Below are positions 36,063 to 47,400 of a DNA stretch of 64,000 nucleotides, in pieces. A program made the translations under genes and the position numbers. Location: the NCBI GenBank assembly GCA_903900335.1, contig CAIUMP010000021.1, positions 124,001-188,000 of the forward strand, read 5' to 3'. How positions within the stretch are numbered: position 1 is the stretch's first letter; each line of letters begins with the position of its first letter. This DNA comes from an uncultured Ignavibacteriota bacterium (GTDB lineage Bacteria > Bacteroidota > Ignavibacteria > Palsa-1295). The notes below the pieces were generated by a model. It was not told the origin of the DNA and ran no database searches. It saw only the letters and a program-made list of their open reading frames with translations.

Positions 36063-36395
36063 CTATCGAATGTTGCTGACCATTCGCGCGAGTGTCAAAC
36101 TCACTGCATCCCTGTCCCGCTGCGTAAGTTGTCCGATGTCCTTCAAAATGAGACTTGATTCAAGCGAGACCAATTTACTCAAACGGATGACGGAAGGGTA
36201 CAACAGGCGAGAGGCTTTCCAATCCCGAATCGCGACCTCCCAATCACCGACGCGATCCTGACTCGTAATTCGTGTAAAGAGAATGTCTCCATCACTCTCC
36301 GGTAACAAAACAAGACCCGGTCGCCGTTTTGAACCAATCGCGTTCGTAAAAGGATAATCGAGAAGAACGATGTCTCCGAACTGATACGGCATCAC
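36063..36395 (-). CDS. PemK/MazF-type toxin
   Basis: A 110-residue PemK-like protein. The N-terminal PYQFGDIVLLDYPFTN and RRPGLVLL are the conserved beta strands of the CcdB/PemK fold, whose members cut mRNA. The first codon is GTG at 36395 or ATG at 36392, directly after the stop of the antitoxin-like gene, so the pair is coupled. Toxicity has not been shown; the assignment rests on fold pattern and gene order. Confidence 0.8.
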   Translation of the reverse strand: MMPYQFGDIVLLDYPFTNAIGSKRRPGLVLLPESDGDILFTRITSQDRVGDWEVAIRDWKASRLLYPSVIRLSKLVSLESSLILKDIGQLTQRDRDAVSLTLARMVSNIR

Positions 36396-36602
36396 TCAAT
36401 AGTTATCGTAGTCAGCATCCTTCTCATTCGTATCCCGAAAGAACGACTCGATAGAAATCCGACGCCATGCCTCGTCGTCGGCGAGTGCTTCGCGTGAAGG
36501 AAAGACGACTACCTCAACATGCTCGCCCATCGGAAATGGCACGTCTTTCAGGATTAAACCACCATCCTTCTCGATAATTGTTTCTGCGTGATATGTGTGC
36601 AT
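36396..36602 (-). CDS. Antitoxin-like small protein
   Basis: A 68-residue protein beginning MHTYHAETIIEKDGGLILKD, with VPFPMGEHVEVVVFP like the DUF2281/AbrB-type antitoxins found with PemK toxins, and an acidic tail (DTNEKDADYDNY). The start at 36602 is chosen because the longer frame upstream (to 36800) overlaps the divergent gene and lacks protein-like composition. Its stop abuts the toxin start. Confidence 0.75.
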   Translation of the reverse strand: MHTYHAETIIEKDGGLILKDVPFPMGEHVEVVVFPSREALADDEAWRRISIESFFRDTNEKDADYDNY

Positions 36603-36730
36603 GATGGGATAACCGAGATGTCCCCGAAATACTTCCCAGAAGGACCTACGTACCAAATTACGTACTCCCCCTGCAACCAACCTGCTCCCCGCGTGTTTTC
36701 CAAAGCAGTTAAACATCGGAGACAAGAAGA

Positions 36731-37972
36731 ATGAAGTTCGTCGTGTGTGTGGTGCTGTGCTGGTTTGCCTCGGAGTGTCGGGGGCAGGCAGCGTGGACAA
36801 TGCTGCCGCAGAGCTTCAGTCACATATCGCAAATGCGATTCTTTGACCGTGACACCGGACTGCTTATTTCAAGCGGCCAAGGGGGATACGGTTATGTAGG
36901 GCCAGAATCCACCGCAGACTCGCTGCTCAAGACCACAAATGGAGGTGAAACTTGGAATGACGTGCTCGTCCCAATGGCGCGCCCATACCACCTATTCGAT
37001 TTTTACATGCTTCGGGGGGAGATTTGGTTGGTATGTGTTGGGAGGAGCAATGGTGTTCCGGTGCGTATTCTTCATTCAACTGACATAGGCAATAGCTGGA
37101 ATATTATTGCCTTCGACTCCATGAAGTATCCCTTCGAGATCGCCTTCGCAAATAGAGATACAGGTTACTTGCTCCATCAACTTGATACGAGCCACGCCAG
37201 CTCTAAACAATACTTCACTTATCCTTCTATCACAACAGACGGGGGCAAAAGCTGGGCCGAGTTTCCACTTGTCGCAAGCGGATGGCAGTACTTGAAGGTC
37301 GGATTTGCTTCTACTGTCTTTCTCACTCTTCCGAATCAAAACGATCCTCACCCTAGCGCATACGTCACTTTCGACTATGGGGCTTCGCTCAAATACTCAG
37401 CTAAGCCAGACAATATTTTGGATGAGCCCGATTATTGTTATTGCGGAGACGGAGTGTGGATCGGCGGGGGCGGACGTTCCACCGACGGTGGACACACTTG
37501 GGGAGGTAGCACTGTGCATAAGGTATGGGCTGACACACTTAGAACTGTGTACACCAATTCGTCGATCTCTCAAGACCGCGGGATGACGTGGGATGCGATT
37601 GAAGGATTCACTAGAACTGCCGCAACAAAAGTCGAGGTCATCGACAATCTTTGTGCATACAGGAGTACAGGAACCGAAATTTATAAAACCACGAATAGCG
37701 GTGGCGGGCCGCCGGGTGCAGTTATGGCGCATGAAAGTGAAGAATTTAATCCATGCGAGGTGAACTCTATTAATGGTATGTGCTTCATAAATTGCCAACT
37801 TCCAAGCGGCATGTTTTGCCTTTCCGACGCCCTCGGTCGCACCATCCTCTCGACCCGCATAACCCAACCCGAAACGCGCATCCCGCTCACGGGCATTCCG
37901 GCGGGGATGTATTTCTATTCGTATGGTGGGCGGGTGGGGAAGTTTGTGAAGATGGGAACGTCGGAACCATGA
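36731..37972 (+). CDS. Exported BNR/propeller protein with T9SS sorting domain
   Basis: A 413-residue protein with a signal peptide (KFVVCVVLCWFASECRGQ). The body has repeats of the form TTNGGETWNDV, TDIGNSWNII, TDGGKSWAEF, TDGGHTWGG, SQDRGMTWDAIEG, the Asp-box (BNR) signature of sortilin/photosystem-stability-factor-like propellers. The end (FCLSDALGRTILSTR, IPAGMYFYSYGG) is a short T9SS sorting domain. Surface location is likely. It is divergent from the toxin pair and ends before a repeat cluster. Confidence 0.8.
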   Translation: MKFVVCVVLCWFASECRGQAAWTMLPQSFSHISQMRFFDRDTGLLISSGQGGYGYVGPESTADSLLKTTNGGETWNDVLVPMARPYHLFDFYMLRGEIWLVCVGRSNGVPVRILHSTDIGNSWNIIAFDSMKYPFEIAFANRDTGYLLHQLDTSHASSKQYFTYPSITTDGGKSWAEFPLVASGWQYLKVGFASTVFLTLPNQNDPHPSAYVTFDYGASLKYSAKPDNILDEPDYCYCGDGVWIGGGGRSTDGGHTWGGSTVHKVWADTLRTVYTNSSISQDRGMTWDAIEGFTRTAATKVEVIDNLCAYRSTGTEIYKTTNSGGGPPGAVMAHESEEFNPCEVNSINGMCFINCQLPSGMFCLSDALGRTILSTRITQPETRIPLTGIPAGMYFYSYGGRVGKFVKMGTSEP

Positions 37973-37984
37973 TTTTAGGAGATT

Positions 37985-38370
37985 TTTGAGATTAAGAAGA
38001 TTGGATTAGTCGCGGAGCGACGGTGTACTAGCAGCCCAGGGTGAAGCGCAGCGAAACCCTGGGTTTGGGGGTCAGGAAGTGCGTGTGAGTCCTGAAAGAA
38101 CGGAGTACCCCGTGCCGTGTCTTACATCGCACTCTCAGGGCTAATGGCATCCATCCATATCGTTACCCAACATTCCGCTTCGCTCCATGTTGGGCTGCGA
38201 GTACTTCGTGCCTCCGGCACTGGGACAAGGGGATGTCGGGCAAGGATGCCCGACCCCCAATCAAGTTGAGGGCAGGCTCCACGCGAATTGGGGTAGTGAT
38301 TACGAATGAATTATCATTCGACCCGAACCAAAACTCGTAATTCGTAATTCTCCATTCGTAATTGACATCT
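37985..38370. repeat. Mosaic of palindromic repeats upstream of ssrA
   Basis: No gene. Separate hairpins are packed together: CCCAGGGT/ACCCTGGG (38035-38063), CCAACAT/ATGTTGG (about 38167-38194), GTCGGGCA/TGCCCGAC with loop AGGA (38235-38254), and a cluster of ATTACGAAT-type motifs (38297-38364). These kinds of sequences are known as dispersed REP-like elements in many genomes. They sit directly before the tmRNA gene. Confidence 0.7.
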
Positions 38371-38845
38371 GGGGATGCAATGGTTTCGACGGGGAATGTC
38401 CGGTCGGAGTGTGCGGATGAGCAATCATTCGCCGGTGCGCACCGAGTGGTGCCGAGGACGCTCGTGAACTTAGGGTGAGCAATCACCTCTTGTTCTGACT
38501 CAAACTCTCGGTAAACAATAACTGCGAACTCTTATAGTTACGCAATGGCTGCCTAAGCTCCTTTAACGCAAGTTAGAGTCGTAGCTGCTATCTCGCTGTA
38601 ATGGCGGGAGGGCGCCCATCTCCTCGGACTTTTAGACCTGGCGGGTCCGAAATGGAGGTGCCGAATTGCCAGGTCTCTTCTGGCGAGAACGCTTCTCGCT
38701 TGCTGGGAGTATTCAGGAGGAGCGGTGCAGGCGGGTCGGTGGTCACATGCTATGGCCCGCATGTACGCTACTACATCATGGGACTATGTGCGTAGTGCCC
38801 TTCGGCCACGTTTTTCGGACAGGGGTTCGACTCCCCTCATCTCCA
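38371..38845 (+). ncRNA. ssrA: Transfer-messenger RNA (tmRNA)
   Basis: The 5' end GGGGATGCAATGGTTTCGAC is the tmRNA start; the 3' end has a T arm GGGGTTCGACTCCCC and an acceptor strand CATCTCC pairing with GGGGATG (one G-U pair). The tag reading frame starts at GCG 38524 and encodes ANSYSYAMAA, stop TAA at 38554-38556; the tag ends AA, the usual degradation signal. At about 475 bases it is longer than most one-piece tmRNAs. It rescues stalled ribosomes with SmpB. A terminator follows. Confidence 0.95.
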
Positions 38846-38873
38846 CGTAGCAGCCGGTAACGTGTGCTGAAAA

Positions 38874-38906
38874 CGCTCAGGAATTTTACGTCCTGAGCGC
38901 TTTTTT
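38874..38906 (+). terminator. Rho-independent terminator of ssrA
   Basis: CGCTCAGGA (38874-38882) pairs with TCCTGAGCG (38891-38899), followed by C and six T residues. Confidence 0.9.
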
Positions 38907-39074
38907 GTTGCCGCTATCTCGGCGTAACTCGACGGATGAATGCGTATTTTGGTGAGATTCTAACTGGCAGGTTGTTTGTTCTTCTTCTGGTTGCAATTTT
39001 GACGCATACGTTTTGTTTTCGGCGTGTGCACTATGGTGGTCCGTCCATCGCACAATTTCGTTCTGTATTATCAG

Positions 39075-42000
39075 ATGACAACTCCCATTCTTCGGTCATC
39101 ATGCAAATTCTTGGGCGCCGTGCTTGTGTGTGCTGGCGCTATGTCTGGTGTGGTCTTTCCTGTTGATTCGCGCTGTCAATCCTCATCGGGGAGCGGCGGC
39201 GCGCAGAGCACAGTACGGGTAGGCCCGACGAGCCTCAGTTCACAGCCCTTCGAGTTTATCGAGAACCGCGGCCAGCTTGCCGATCAACATCAGCGCCCGA
39301 TGCCGGAGGTGCGCTATTATGCGGAGTCTCGTGGGGTGCGGACGTACTACACCAAGAACTCTCAGCACTTTGTCTTCCAGAGGAGCGAGAGGAAGCCGGG
39401 AGTCACGGGATTAGACTCGGTGCTTGGTGAGGATAAGCTTCTCACGTTGTATCGTGCTGATATGACATTCGAGGCTGCATCCGAGAATGTTACTCTCACT
39501 GCTGATGACCGCCGCGAAGACTATCTCAACTTCTATCTCGCGTCCTGCCCGGACGGATTGACGAATGTGCCGACGTTCGGTTGTATCCGCTACCAGAATT
39601 TGTATCCCAATATTGATCTTGTCGTGCGGGGGGATGGCGCTTCCTCGAAGTACGAGTTCACTGTGCATCCAGGTGGGAGAGTGAGCGATATTCGTATGCG
39701 GTATGATGAGCGTGAGCGATTGACTCTAGCAGCGGACGGCTCGCTCACGGTTTCAAATACGTTTGGTGAGATGACTGAAGCGCGACCAGTTTCTGCTCAA
39801 GGAGACTATCCGATCGAAACGAGCTTTATGGTAGCGGGTAGTGCTGTAATGTATCAGGTTGCACGCTACGACAGCACGAAAGACTTGGTGATTGATCCAC
39901 CTCGGTTGTGGGGGACATACTACGGAGGTGGCAGTGCGGATCGATTCACCGCTATCACCTCGGACAATTCAGGAAATGTGTACTGTACGGGGTGGACGTC
40001 AAGCACCGCTGGCATCGCGACGACTGGTGCCTATCAAACTACGATTAGCGGAGGGGATGACGGTCTGCTAATTAAGTTTTCAAGCACTGGGGCGCGCGTT
40101 TGGGGTACCTACTTTGGCGGAACGTCTAACGACCATGCCCAGGGTATTGCGATAGATGGTAACGGAGATATTATTATTGCTGGTTCAACGAAGAGCACAA
40201 CAGGAATCGCGACAACGGGTGCATATCAGACGACACCAGGTTCGACCAGTTATGACGACGTGATGATCGTGAAATTCACATCGGCCGGTGCGCGAACGTG
40301 GGGAACATACTACGGGGGCGCTCACTTGACGTCGCCTACTGCATTGGAACAGATGGAAGCAATAACATCTATATTGGCGGACTGTGGGATGGATATTCAA
40401 CTCCTGGACACCCATTTAACGCGAAATTCAATACCGGCGGGACCAGCCTGCTTTGGGTGAACAATTATCCAACCAGCGGCGTCAACGATGAGATAACGGC
40501 GGTCGCAGTGGATGCAGCTGGCAACAGTTTCTGGACTGGAATTACAAGCTCAACGACCGGATATGCAACGGCGGGAGCCCACCAAACTTCCCTCGGTGGA
40601 TCAAACGATGTCTTCGTGACGCGACTCAATGCAAGCGGCGTAGTGCAATGGTGTAGCTACTATGGTGGCACAGCGGACGATATGGGGTATGGCATTGCCA
40701 TCGACGCAAATGATTACGCCTATGTCACAGGTTCGGCAACGAGTACCTCGGGGATTGCGACTTTGGATGCGCACCAGACATCACGTGGTGGCACGAACCC
40801 CAATGCGATACTCTCGCGGTGGTCTCCCACTGGCACCTTGCTGTGGGGCACGTACCTTGGCGAGGAGGGCTCGGACTTGGGGTGGTCGGTTGCCATTGAT
40901 AAGAACTGGAACATTGTTTTCGGTGGCCAGACGGGGAGTTCTGGTCAGATTGCGACCTCGGGTGAGTATCAGACTTCCCTCCTGGGCACGAACCAGTACA
41001 ATGCCTTTCTTGCCGAGTTCGATACGACCGGAATCCAACTTTGGGGTACGTATTACGGTAGCGGAAATTACGAGGAAGGAAGAGGGGTCGCTATTGACTC
41101 CAGCGATAATATCTTCCTTGCTGGGAGAACAGATGATCATACTGGTGCGATGGCGACCAGTGGCACATACCAGACAATCAATGGCGGTTCCACTGACGGC
41201 TTTCTCGTGAAGTTTTGTGGAATGCAAACTCCGCAGGTTCACAGCACATCGGAGGACATTGTGTGCTTCGGCTATTCATCGACACTCTCGGTACCAACAG
41301 GCTACTCCAGCTATCAGTGGAAATTTGGTTCGAGCAACATAGTTGGCGCGACGACCAACACCTATGTTGTTCCGACAACCCTGGCTATTGGCCAGTATCA
41401 TTACTCGGTGGTCGTCACGAACAGTACGGGTTGTATCGCGATCAGTCCAGCACAAGAGATACAGGTTGTTCCCAATCCAACGGCATCTGCGGGTACGAAT
41501 CAATCCATTTGCCGAGGTGATTCGGTCATAATTGGTGCTCCCGCAACCGGTGGGCAGACACCGTACTCCTATACATGGACCCCGACGGCGGGATTGAGCA
41601 ATTCGCACGTGGCCTCGCCGAAAGCAAGCCCGGCTACTACCACGACCTATACCGTCATCGCTACGGACGACAACGGATGCCAGGGCACAGCGTCAGTTTT
41701 GGTTACTGTCAATCCGATTCCCACGCTGTCGGTGACACGACATGTCTATACCTGTACCGGGAGCCCGGTAGCTATTGGAAATAGTGCCGCCGGAGGTACG
41801 GGGCCTTACACATACGTGTGGACTCCAAGCAGTGGGCTGTCATCCACCTCCGTAGCTCAGCCGCTTGCGAACCCTACTTCTAATACACAATATTACGTCA
41901 CGGCCACTGATGCGAATGGTTGTCACATTAATGATTCGGTGCTCGTGACACTCTACACATTGCCAGTGCTTCACCCGACACCTGGCGTCTCCATCTGCAA

Positions 42001-44938
42001 GGGGACTTCCACCGTTATTGGCACTTCTTTCACCGCTGTTGGTACGACGCATACCTTCGCGTGGTCACCTGCCGCCACGCTCTCCGATCCGACAGCGCAG
42101 GATCCTGCCGCGACGCCCGCGGTTACAACGCGCTACTATGTGACCTTTACCGATCAGCAAGGTTGTCAGGCGAGGGACTCGGTGCTTGTTACGGTCAATC
42201 CAATGCCGACGCTAAGCGCTGGTCCTGACACAGCAACTTGCCTCGGAACGCCAATACAAATCGGCAATCCTGCAGCAGCAGGAACGCCACCTTTCACTTA
42301 CGCATGGTCACCTTCCAGCGGACTTAGCTCCACGACCGTTGCGCAACCGTTAGCATCACCGAGCACAACGATCACCTACACCTCGACGGTGACAGATGCC
42401 GTAGGTTGTTCCGCTTCATCAGTCGTGACGGTCAAAGTTCGACCGTTGCCGCTTGCAGATATTGCTGGTGCGGTTTCGGTCTGTCCAAACACCGTGAGCC
42501 AGTATAGTATTAGCGATCCGAATTCGAATGGGATCACGTGGGGCCTTTCTGGCGGAGGTACGATTCAGAGTGGACAGGGCACCAACATTCTTTCCGTAAA
42601 ATGGACGACCACAGGTACCTGGATGTTGAACGTGCACGTCGTTTCCACTCAAGGGTGCGTAAAGGATTCGAGCATTTCAGTGCTTGTAGATGCATCTCTT
42701 CATCCGCAGATCGCCGTGCAAGGCAGCCTGACGCTTTGTCAAAACGATTCGCTTGTGCTTCGTGCGCCTTCCGGGTATCAATCCTACAAGTGGTCGAACG
42801 GAGAGACGATCGACAGCATAATCGTCCGTGCTTCAGGAACATATACGGTTGATGTAACGAACGCGAGTGGTTGCAAAGGCACTTCGCAGCCTGTCACGGT
42901 GCAAGTTCTCAGCACTCCAAAACCCACACCAACGATCTCCGCATCCGCAATGACGATCTGCGAAGGAGATAGCGTAATATTGACGGCGACACCGGGTTAC
43001 GCGAGCTACGCGTGGTCTGATGGCGCCACGACGCCGGTTATTGTTGCGCGCAAGGCTGGGACCTATTCGGTCACTGCAACGAACGCGAGCGGATGTCAAG
43101 GGAGCTCTCCGGCGATTACGATCACGGTGCTTCCTTCGCCAGCGGTGACGCTCGCGGCCTCTGGACCGACGACGATATGCGAAGGCACTGCCGTTACGCT
43201 TACGGCGACTTCAGGGTTTGCAAAATATCAATGGTCGAATGGTGCTTCGACGCAATCGATTCAGGCATCGGCGACAGGGGTGTACAGTGTGACAGTCACT
43301 AACGCAAATGGATGCACCCGGACTTCCTCGGCAATTAGCGTGACTGTTATTCCCAAACCGGTACCGGTCATTTCCGGTGCTGTCGCCGCATGTGTGGGCA
43401 GCACGCAGACATATAGCATCGCAGACATTAACGGCAGCACGACGCAGTGGCAGGTGACCGGAGGTACGATCGTTAGCGGCCAAGGGACAAGTACGATAAC
43501 TGTGCAGTGGGGCGCCATGGGCACCGGGACTCTTAGTGCGGACCAAACCATGACGACATCAGGGTGCGCCGGTTCTTCACCCGAGCTATCTGTTGCCGTT
43601 GGGAGCAGCCTCAAGCCAACGATCGCGGTGACCCCACTTGGACGCACAGTTCTCTGCGGAGTGGGTGACTCCGTAGTGCTCAACGCCGGAAGTGGGTACG
43701 CGAACTATCTGTGGTTGAGTGGCGAGAAAAGCCAGAAGATCACTGTGCGGAATCCAGGTACCTACGGAGTTTCCGTGGATGACGGTGCTGGATGCAAGGG
43801 CTCATCTGACCCGATAACAATTACAACTGCGCAAGCGCCTCAACCAGCGGTTGTAGGTAATGGTCCGCTTAGCTTTTGTGAAGGCGATAGTGTTACGCTC
43901 GATGCAGGAAGCGGATTCACTTCGTACGCTTGGAGCGTGGGTGGGAGCGTCATTGCAGGCGCCTCGCAGCAGAGGCTAACTGTTCTACAATCTGGCAATT
44001 ACACCGTGGACGTGACCAACGCCGCCGGGTGTAGCGGCACGTCACCGGCAGTGTCCGTCACCGTTAATCCGTTGCCTGCACGGCCAACGATAACGCAGTC
44101 GGGCGGCATCTTAACGTCATCACCCGCACAGACCTATCAATGGAGCTTCAACGGTAGCCCGATCTCGGGTGCGACATCGCAAACGGTTGGTGTGACATCT
44201 TCTGGGGAGTACACCGTCACGATCGGTGATATGAATGGCTGCACCCGTGAATCGTTGCCATTCACAATGTCCACGCAGGGGGTTACGACGGCCTCGGTTC
44301 CGCTTCTTACTAAAGCGCAGCCATTGGAGCTATTCTCCGTGCCAGTCGTTCTTTCGGGCTCGAAGAATCTGGTTGAGACCGGTGCGACAACATTCGTCGG
44401 GAGGCTGCGTGTGAATGCTGATCTCGTAACCCCAACTACCGCAGGCGCTACACGCGTCGGGAATGAATGGCTGATACCTGTTAGCGGGCCGCGATCCGTT
44501 GCCAGTGACACGCTCATGTTTGTGGGCTTCACTGCTGGTGCGCGAGATCCGAACTGCGGAAGGCTCAATATCGACACTCTATACTTCCCGAATGCGATGG
44601 TGCAAGTCACTGTCATTGGTGGGGAAGTATGTGTCTCAGGCGCGTGCAGCACGTGGATGTCGGGTTCGGACACCGCCTTTTTGATACATTCGATCATCCC
44701 GAACCCATCCAACGGTTCGTTTACCATCGAATACCACACACCAGCGGATGGAACTGTGACCATTCGACTAGAAGACATGCTTGGCCGCACAGCGACAGTC
44801 TTGAAGAGCGAGCCAATGAAATCAGGCACCTACCGCGAGACGTATGATGCAGGAAGCATCCTAACGAGCGGAGTGTACCGCTTAGAGCTACGCTCCGGTG
44901 CTCGCGTGTTGAACAAGATGCTACAGGTAGCGCATTAG
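39075..44938 (+). CDS. Giant SBBP/Ig-like surface protein with T9SS tail, one frameshift
   Basis: About 1970 residues if joined. The ATG at 39075 begins a signal peptide (MTTPILRSSCKFLGAVLV). Next comes a DUF7948-like domain (EFIENRGQLADQHQRPMPEV), then SBBP beta-propeller repeats (LWGTYYGGGSADRFTAI, WGTYFGGTSNDHAQGIAID...), then about twelve Ig/PKD-like repeats (CEGDSVILTATPGYASYAW..., GTYSVTATNASGC), and finally a T9SS sorting domain (NPSNGSFTIEY, LEDMLGRTATVL, GVYRLELRSG). The first frame stops at 40460 while the rest lies in another frame open from 40298. Reading six G bases instead of five at 40318-40322 joins them cleanly inside a WGTYYGG repeat. A sequencing indel is the simplest cause. 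Confidence 0.8.
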
Positions 44939-44955
44939 CTTTATATGAGTATCGG

Positions 44956-44981
44956 GTAACGGTATGCTCGTTGTCCGTTAC
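44956..44981. terminator. Possible bidirectional terminator
   Basis: GTAACGG (44956-44962) and CCGTTAC (44975-44981) form a stem between two convergent genes. There is no clear T-run, so termination is uncertain. Confidence 0.35.
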
Positions 44982-44999
44982 TCAGCGCTCGTTCCCACC

Positions 45000-47291
45000 T
45001 TAGAATGCCTGTCCGAGGCCGAACTGAATATTCATTGTTCGGCCCAACCGGAATGGATTGCCGCTGAGCCATGCGCCTTTGTCTGTAGGGAGAATTGATT
45101 GACTGCCCGTCTGGTAGCCGTGTGTTCCAGCTTGAGGGTCGTACAACTTGAATCCGACGTCAACGCGCAATGCGCCAAAAAAGAGGTTGTAGCGAATTCC
45201 GAAACCGATCGTTTGGGATAACTCTGTGTATGTACTAGAAAGCGTCTTGATGATGGCATCATCGAAGACGTTGCCGATGTCATAGAAGATGACAACACGA
45301 AACGGGGACAGCACTCGTTGCCAATAGGTGTATTCATGCTCATACTGGAATGGGGCATAGCGAATTTCCAGATTGCCTTCGATGTCATCGTACCCCCCTG
45401 AGCGTGAGTCGCGATTTGGATTGTCCGTGACAATCATTGACTGCTCTGGCCATCCTCGGTTGGAGGTTGCGCCTCCGGCAAAGAACCTGTGATTGAGCGA
45501 AGGTACACGCTGCGTGTCGCTGGTCTGCATTTGTGTGATGCCGAAGCGCACTCTTCCAGCGATCACAGTTCTTCCAGTGGAGGAAAGATCGTGGTAGAGT
45601 CTCAATTGCGGAGTGAATTTCCAATAGGCAGAACTCGGATAGTTCGAGCCGAAGATAGCAAACAGGTCCGATGGTACGCCATACTCTAACGACGCGGTGA
45701 AAAGCCTGCCTGCTGTCGGGTTGATGGGATCGTTCGTTCTGTCGTCCTGATAATTGACGGAGGGAAGCAGGTTGACCTGACGCGCCGGGGCATTTGGATC
45801 GCCGGTGGTAACCAAGTATTCGACCAGCACGTCTGGTGTAAAGGCGGACCGATTGTCCTGTGTACTTGAGTATATGGTCGTGCCGAGGTGCGATGAAATG
45901 CTCAACTGGTCATAGGAGCCGCTCTCGGTCGAAAAGTGGCTCTGCCGGCTCGTTCCAAGGCCGAGTGACAACGGGATACCCCATGCGAAGGAGTAGGGCA
46001 TGAAATAGTCAATACTTCCACTGTAGAGCCTCTGCGTCAGCGGAAAGAACTGGTAGGATAACTGCAGATTGAAGTAGTCTGCGATCCTCGTGAAATTGTG
46101 CCATAGCAGGGCGGCGTTGGCGCCGAGCACGAAACCATCCGTTCCAGCACCGCCATAAACGCCAACGGGGATCTCTCCGCTGAGCTTCATCCTCAGATAG
46201 ACCTGCACGGGGACAGCCGTAGAATCGCGGAGTGAATCCGGAATATTTTGTATCGCGTTTGTATCAAGCGACACGCGGACAAGATCGAAGGTGCCAAGCT
46301 TATAGAGGTTTTGTTCGCTGCGTTGAATATCCGAGAAGCGAAACCACTTACCGCTCTCGAACTGAAGTTGTGCTCGAACGACGCGCTCCGCAACAGTATG
46401 CTTTGACGCCCCCATGGAATCGTAGTCTATGTGGACGGAGCCGTAGCGATAGCGATGACCCGGCGTGAAGTACAAAAGCACATTCACATTTGTCTTCCCT
46501 TGAAGATGCTCGACGACAATGGGATCGAAGCGAAAATTCGGGTAGCCCCTTTCGACCATCAGCGTACTCAGCCGCTCGACCTCTTTGGCAGCAACCGTGC
46601 GCGACCAACGCACACCGCTCTTGATCGTAACATTTTCCGTCAACTCAGGCTGGAATTCCAAGGGAAGCGACTCGAGTCCCGCGACCGCGATACGAGAGAT
46701 GGTGAATTCTGGTCCTTCGTGCACGATGAAGGTTACGGTGTCTTTGACTACTGGAACATCGGTGTTCTTGCCTCCGCCGGTCGTGAGACGCACACGTCGG
46801 ATGTAGTCATTGTATTCACGTAGGCCCTCCGCATCCGGCGTAACTCGGAATGAGACGTGTGCCAGTAGGAAGCCGTTGTCCTTATAGTGTAGAGTCAGTT
46901 CTGCCGTATCACGTTGTAGGGTGGAGTAGTCGAGCGTCTGATAAGGGGATCCCGAAAACTTGAAAATGCCGAGTGTGTAGTTGTATAGAAACCGGCTGAA
47001 CATTCCAGTTACCTGAGTCGCCGTGATGCTCGCAAGTTCGTCTTCAGAGAGGGCCTTATTGCCCTGGAAGCGCACCGCGACGACGGGACCCGGAGGTGCC
47101 ATCATCAGGGTCTCCCGATCATAGGAGAGGTAGCGGTCGTCAGCATTGGGAATGGTATCCTGCGAGTAACTTGCGCGCGGGGTGAGAAGAAAAGTCAGTA
47201 CTGCCACGAGCACAGAGGCACGCCGCGTGAACGGCAGTATATTACTCGTACCGGGGAGCCGAAAGTCGGCGGCTTTCAGAGGTGAAGTCAT
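45000..47291 (-). CDS. Omp85/BamA-family outer-membrane protein
   Basis: A 763-residue protein with a signal sequence (RASVLVAVLTFLLTPRASYSQ, after a charged N-terminus). The first half has POTRA-like domains (VVAVRFQGNKALSEDELASI, HEGPEFTISRIAVAGLE, GYPNFRFDPIVVEHLQGKTN, HRYRYGSVHIDYD). The C-terminal half is a beta barrel with GPMNP-like FAGGATSNRGWP, matching the conserved L6 region (R/G) of the Omp85 barrel, and ends in aromatic strands. It probably assembles or exports proteins at the outer membrane, possibly TamA/BamA-like. No other bam gene is next to it. Confidence 0.87.
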   Translation of the reverse strand: MTSPLKAADFRLPGTSNILPFTRRASVLVAVLTFLLTPRASYSQDTIPNADDRYLSYDRETLMMAPPGPVVAVRFQGNKALSEDELASITATQVTGMFSRFLYNYTLGIFKFSGSPYQTLDYSTLQRDTAELTLHYKDNGFLLAHVSFRVTPDAEGLREYNDYIRRVRLTTGGGKNTDVPVVKDTVTFIVHEGPEFTISRIAVAGLESLPLEFQPELTENVTIKSGVRWSRTVAAKEVERLSTLMVERGYPNFRFDPIVVEHLQGKTNVNVLLYFTPGHRYRYGSVHIDYDSMGASKHTVAERVVRAQLQFESGKWFRFSDIQRSEQNLYKLGTFDLVRVSLDTNAIQNIPDSLRDSTAVPVQVYLRMKLSGEIPVGVYGGAGTDGFVLGANAALLWHNFTRIADYFNLQLSYQFFPLTQRLYSGSIDYFMPYSFAWGIPLSLGLGTSRQSHFSTESGSYDQLSISSHLGTTIYSSTQDNRSAFTPDVLVEYLVTTGDPNAPARQVNLLPSVNYQDDRTNDPINPTAGRLFTASLEYGVPSDLFAIFGSNYPSSAYWKFTPQLRLYHDLSSTGRTVIAGRVRFGITQMQTSDTQRVPSLNHRFFAGGATSNRGWPEQSMIVTDNPNRDSRSGGYDDIEGNLEIRYAPFQYEHEYTYWQRVLSPFRVVIFYDIGNVFDDAIIKTLSSTYTELSQTIGFGIRYNLFFGALRVDVGFKLYDPQAGTHGYQTGSQSILPTDKGAWLSGNPFRLGRTMNIQFGLGQAF

Positions 47292-47400
47292 GCCAGAGAG
47301 GAGGAGGGGCTGCCGTCCTCGTTCGTGTACAAGCCGAAACGCCGTTCGCTTCGAGGTTGAAGGGAACGGCGCCGGACAAAGACTTCGGGAAAGAGATTGA

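Noticed and set aside
36603-36800. N-terminal extension of the antitoxin-like protein to 36800
   Set aside because: Overlaps the divergent T9SS gene start and reads as non-protein-like; the ATG at 36602 begins the conserved part.
39024-39074. GTG start at 39024 for the giant surface protein
   Set aside because: The ATG at 39075 begins a normal signal peptide; the upstream part adds no signal-like segment.
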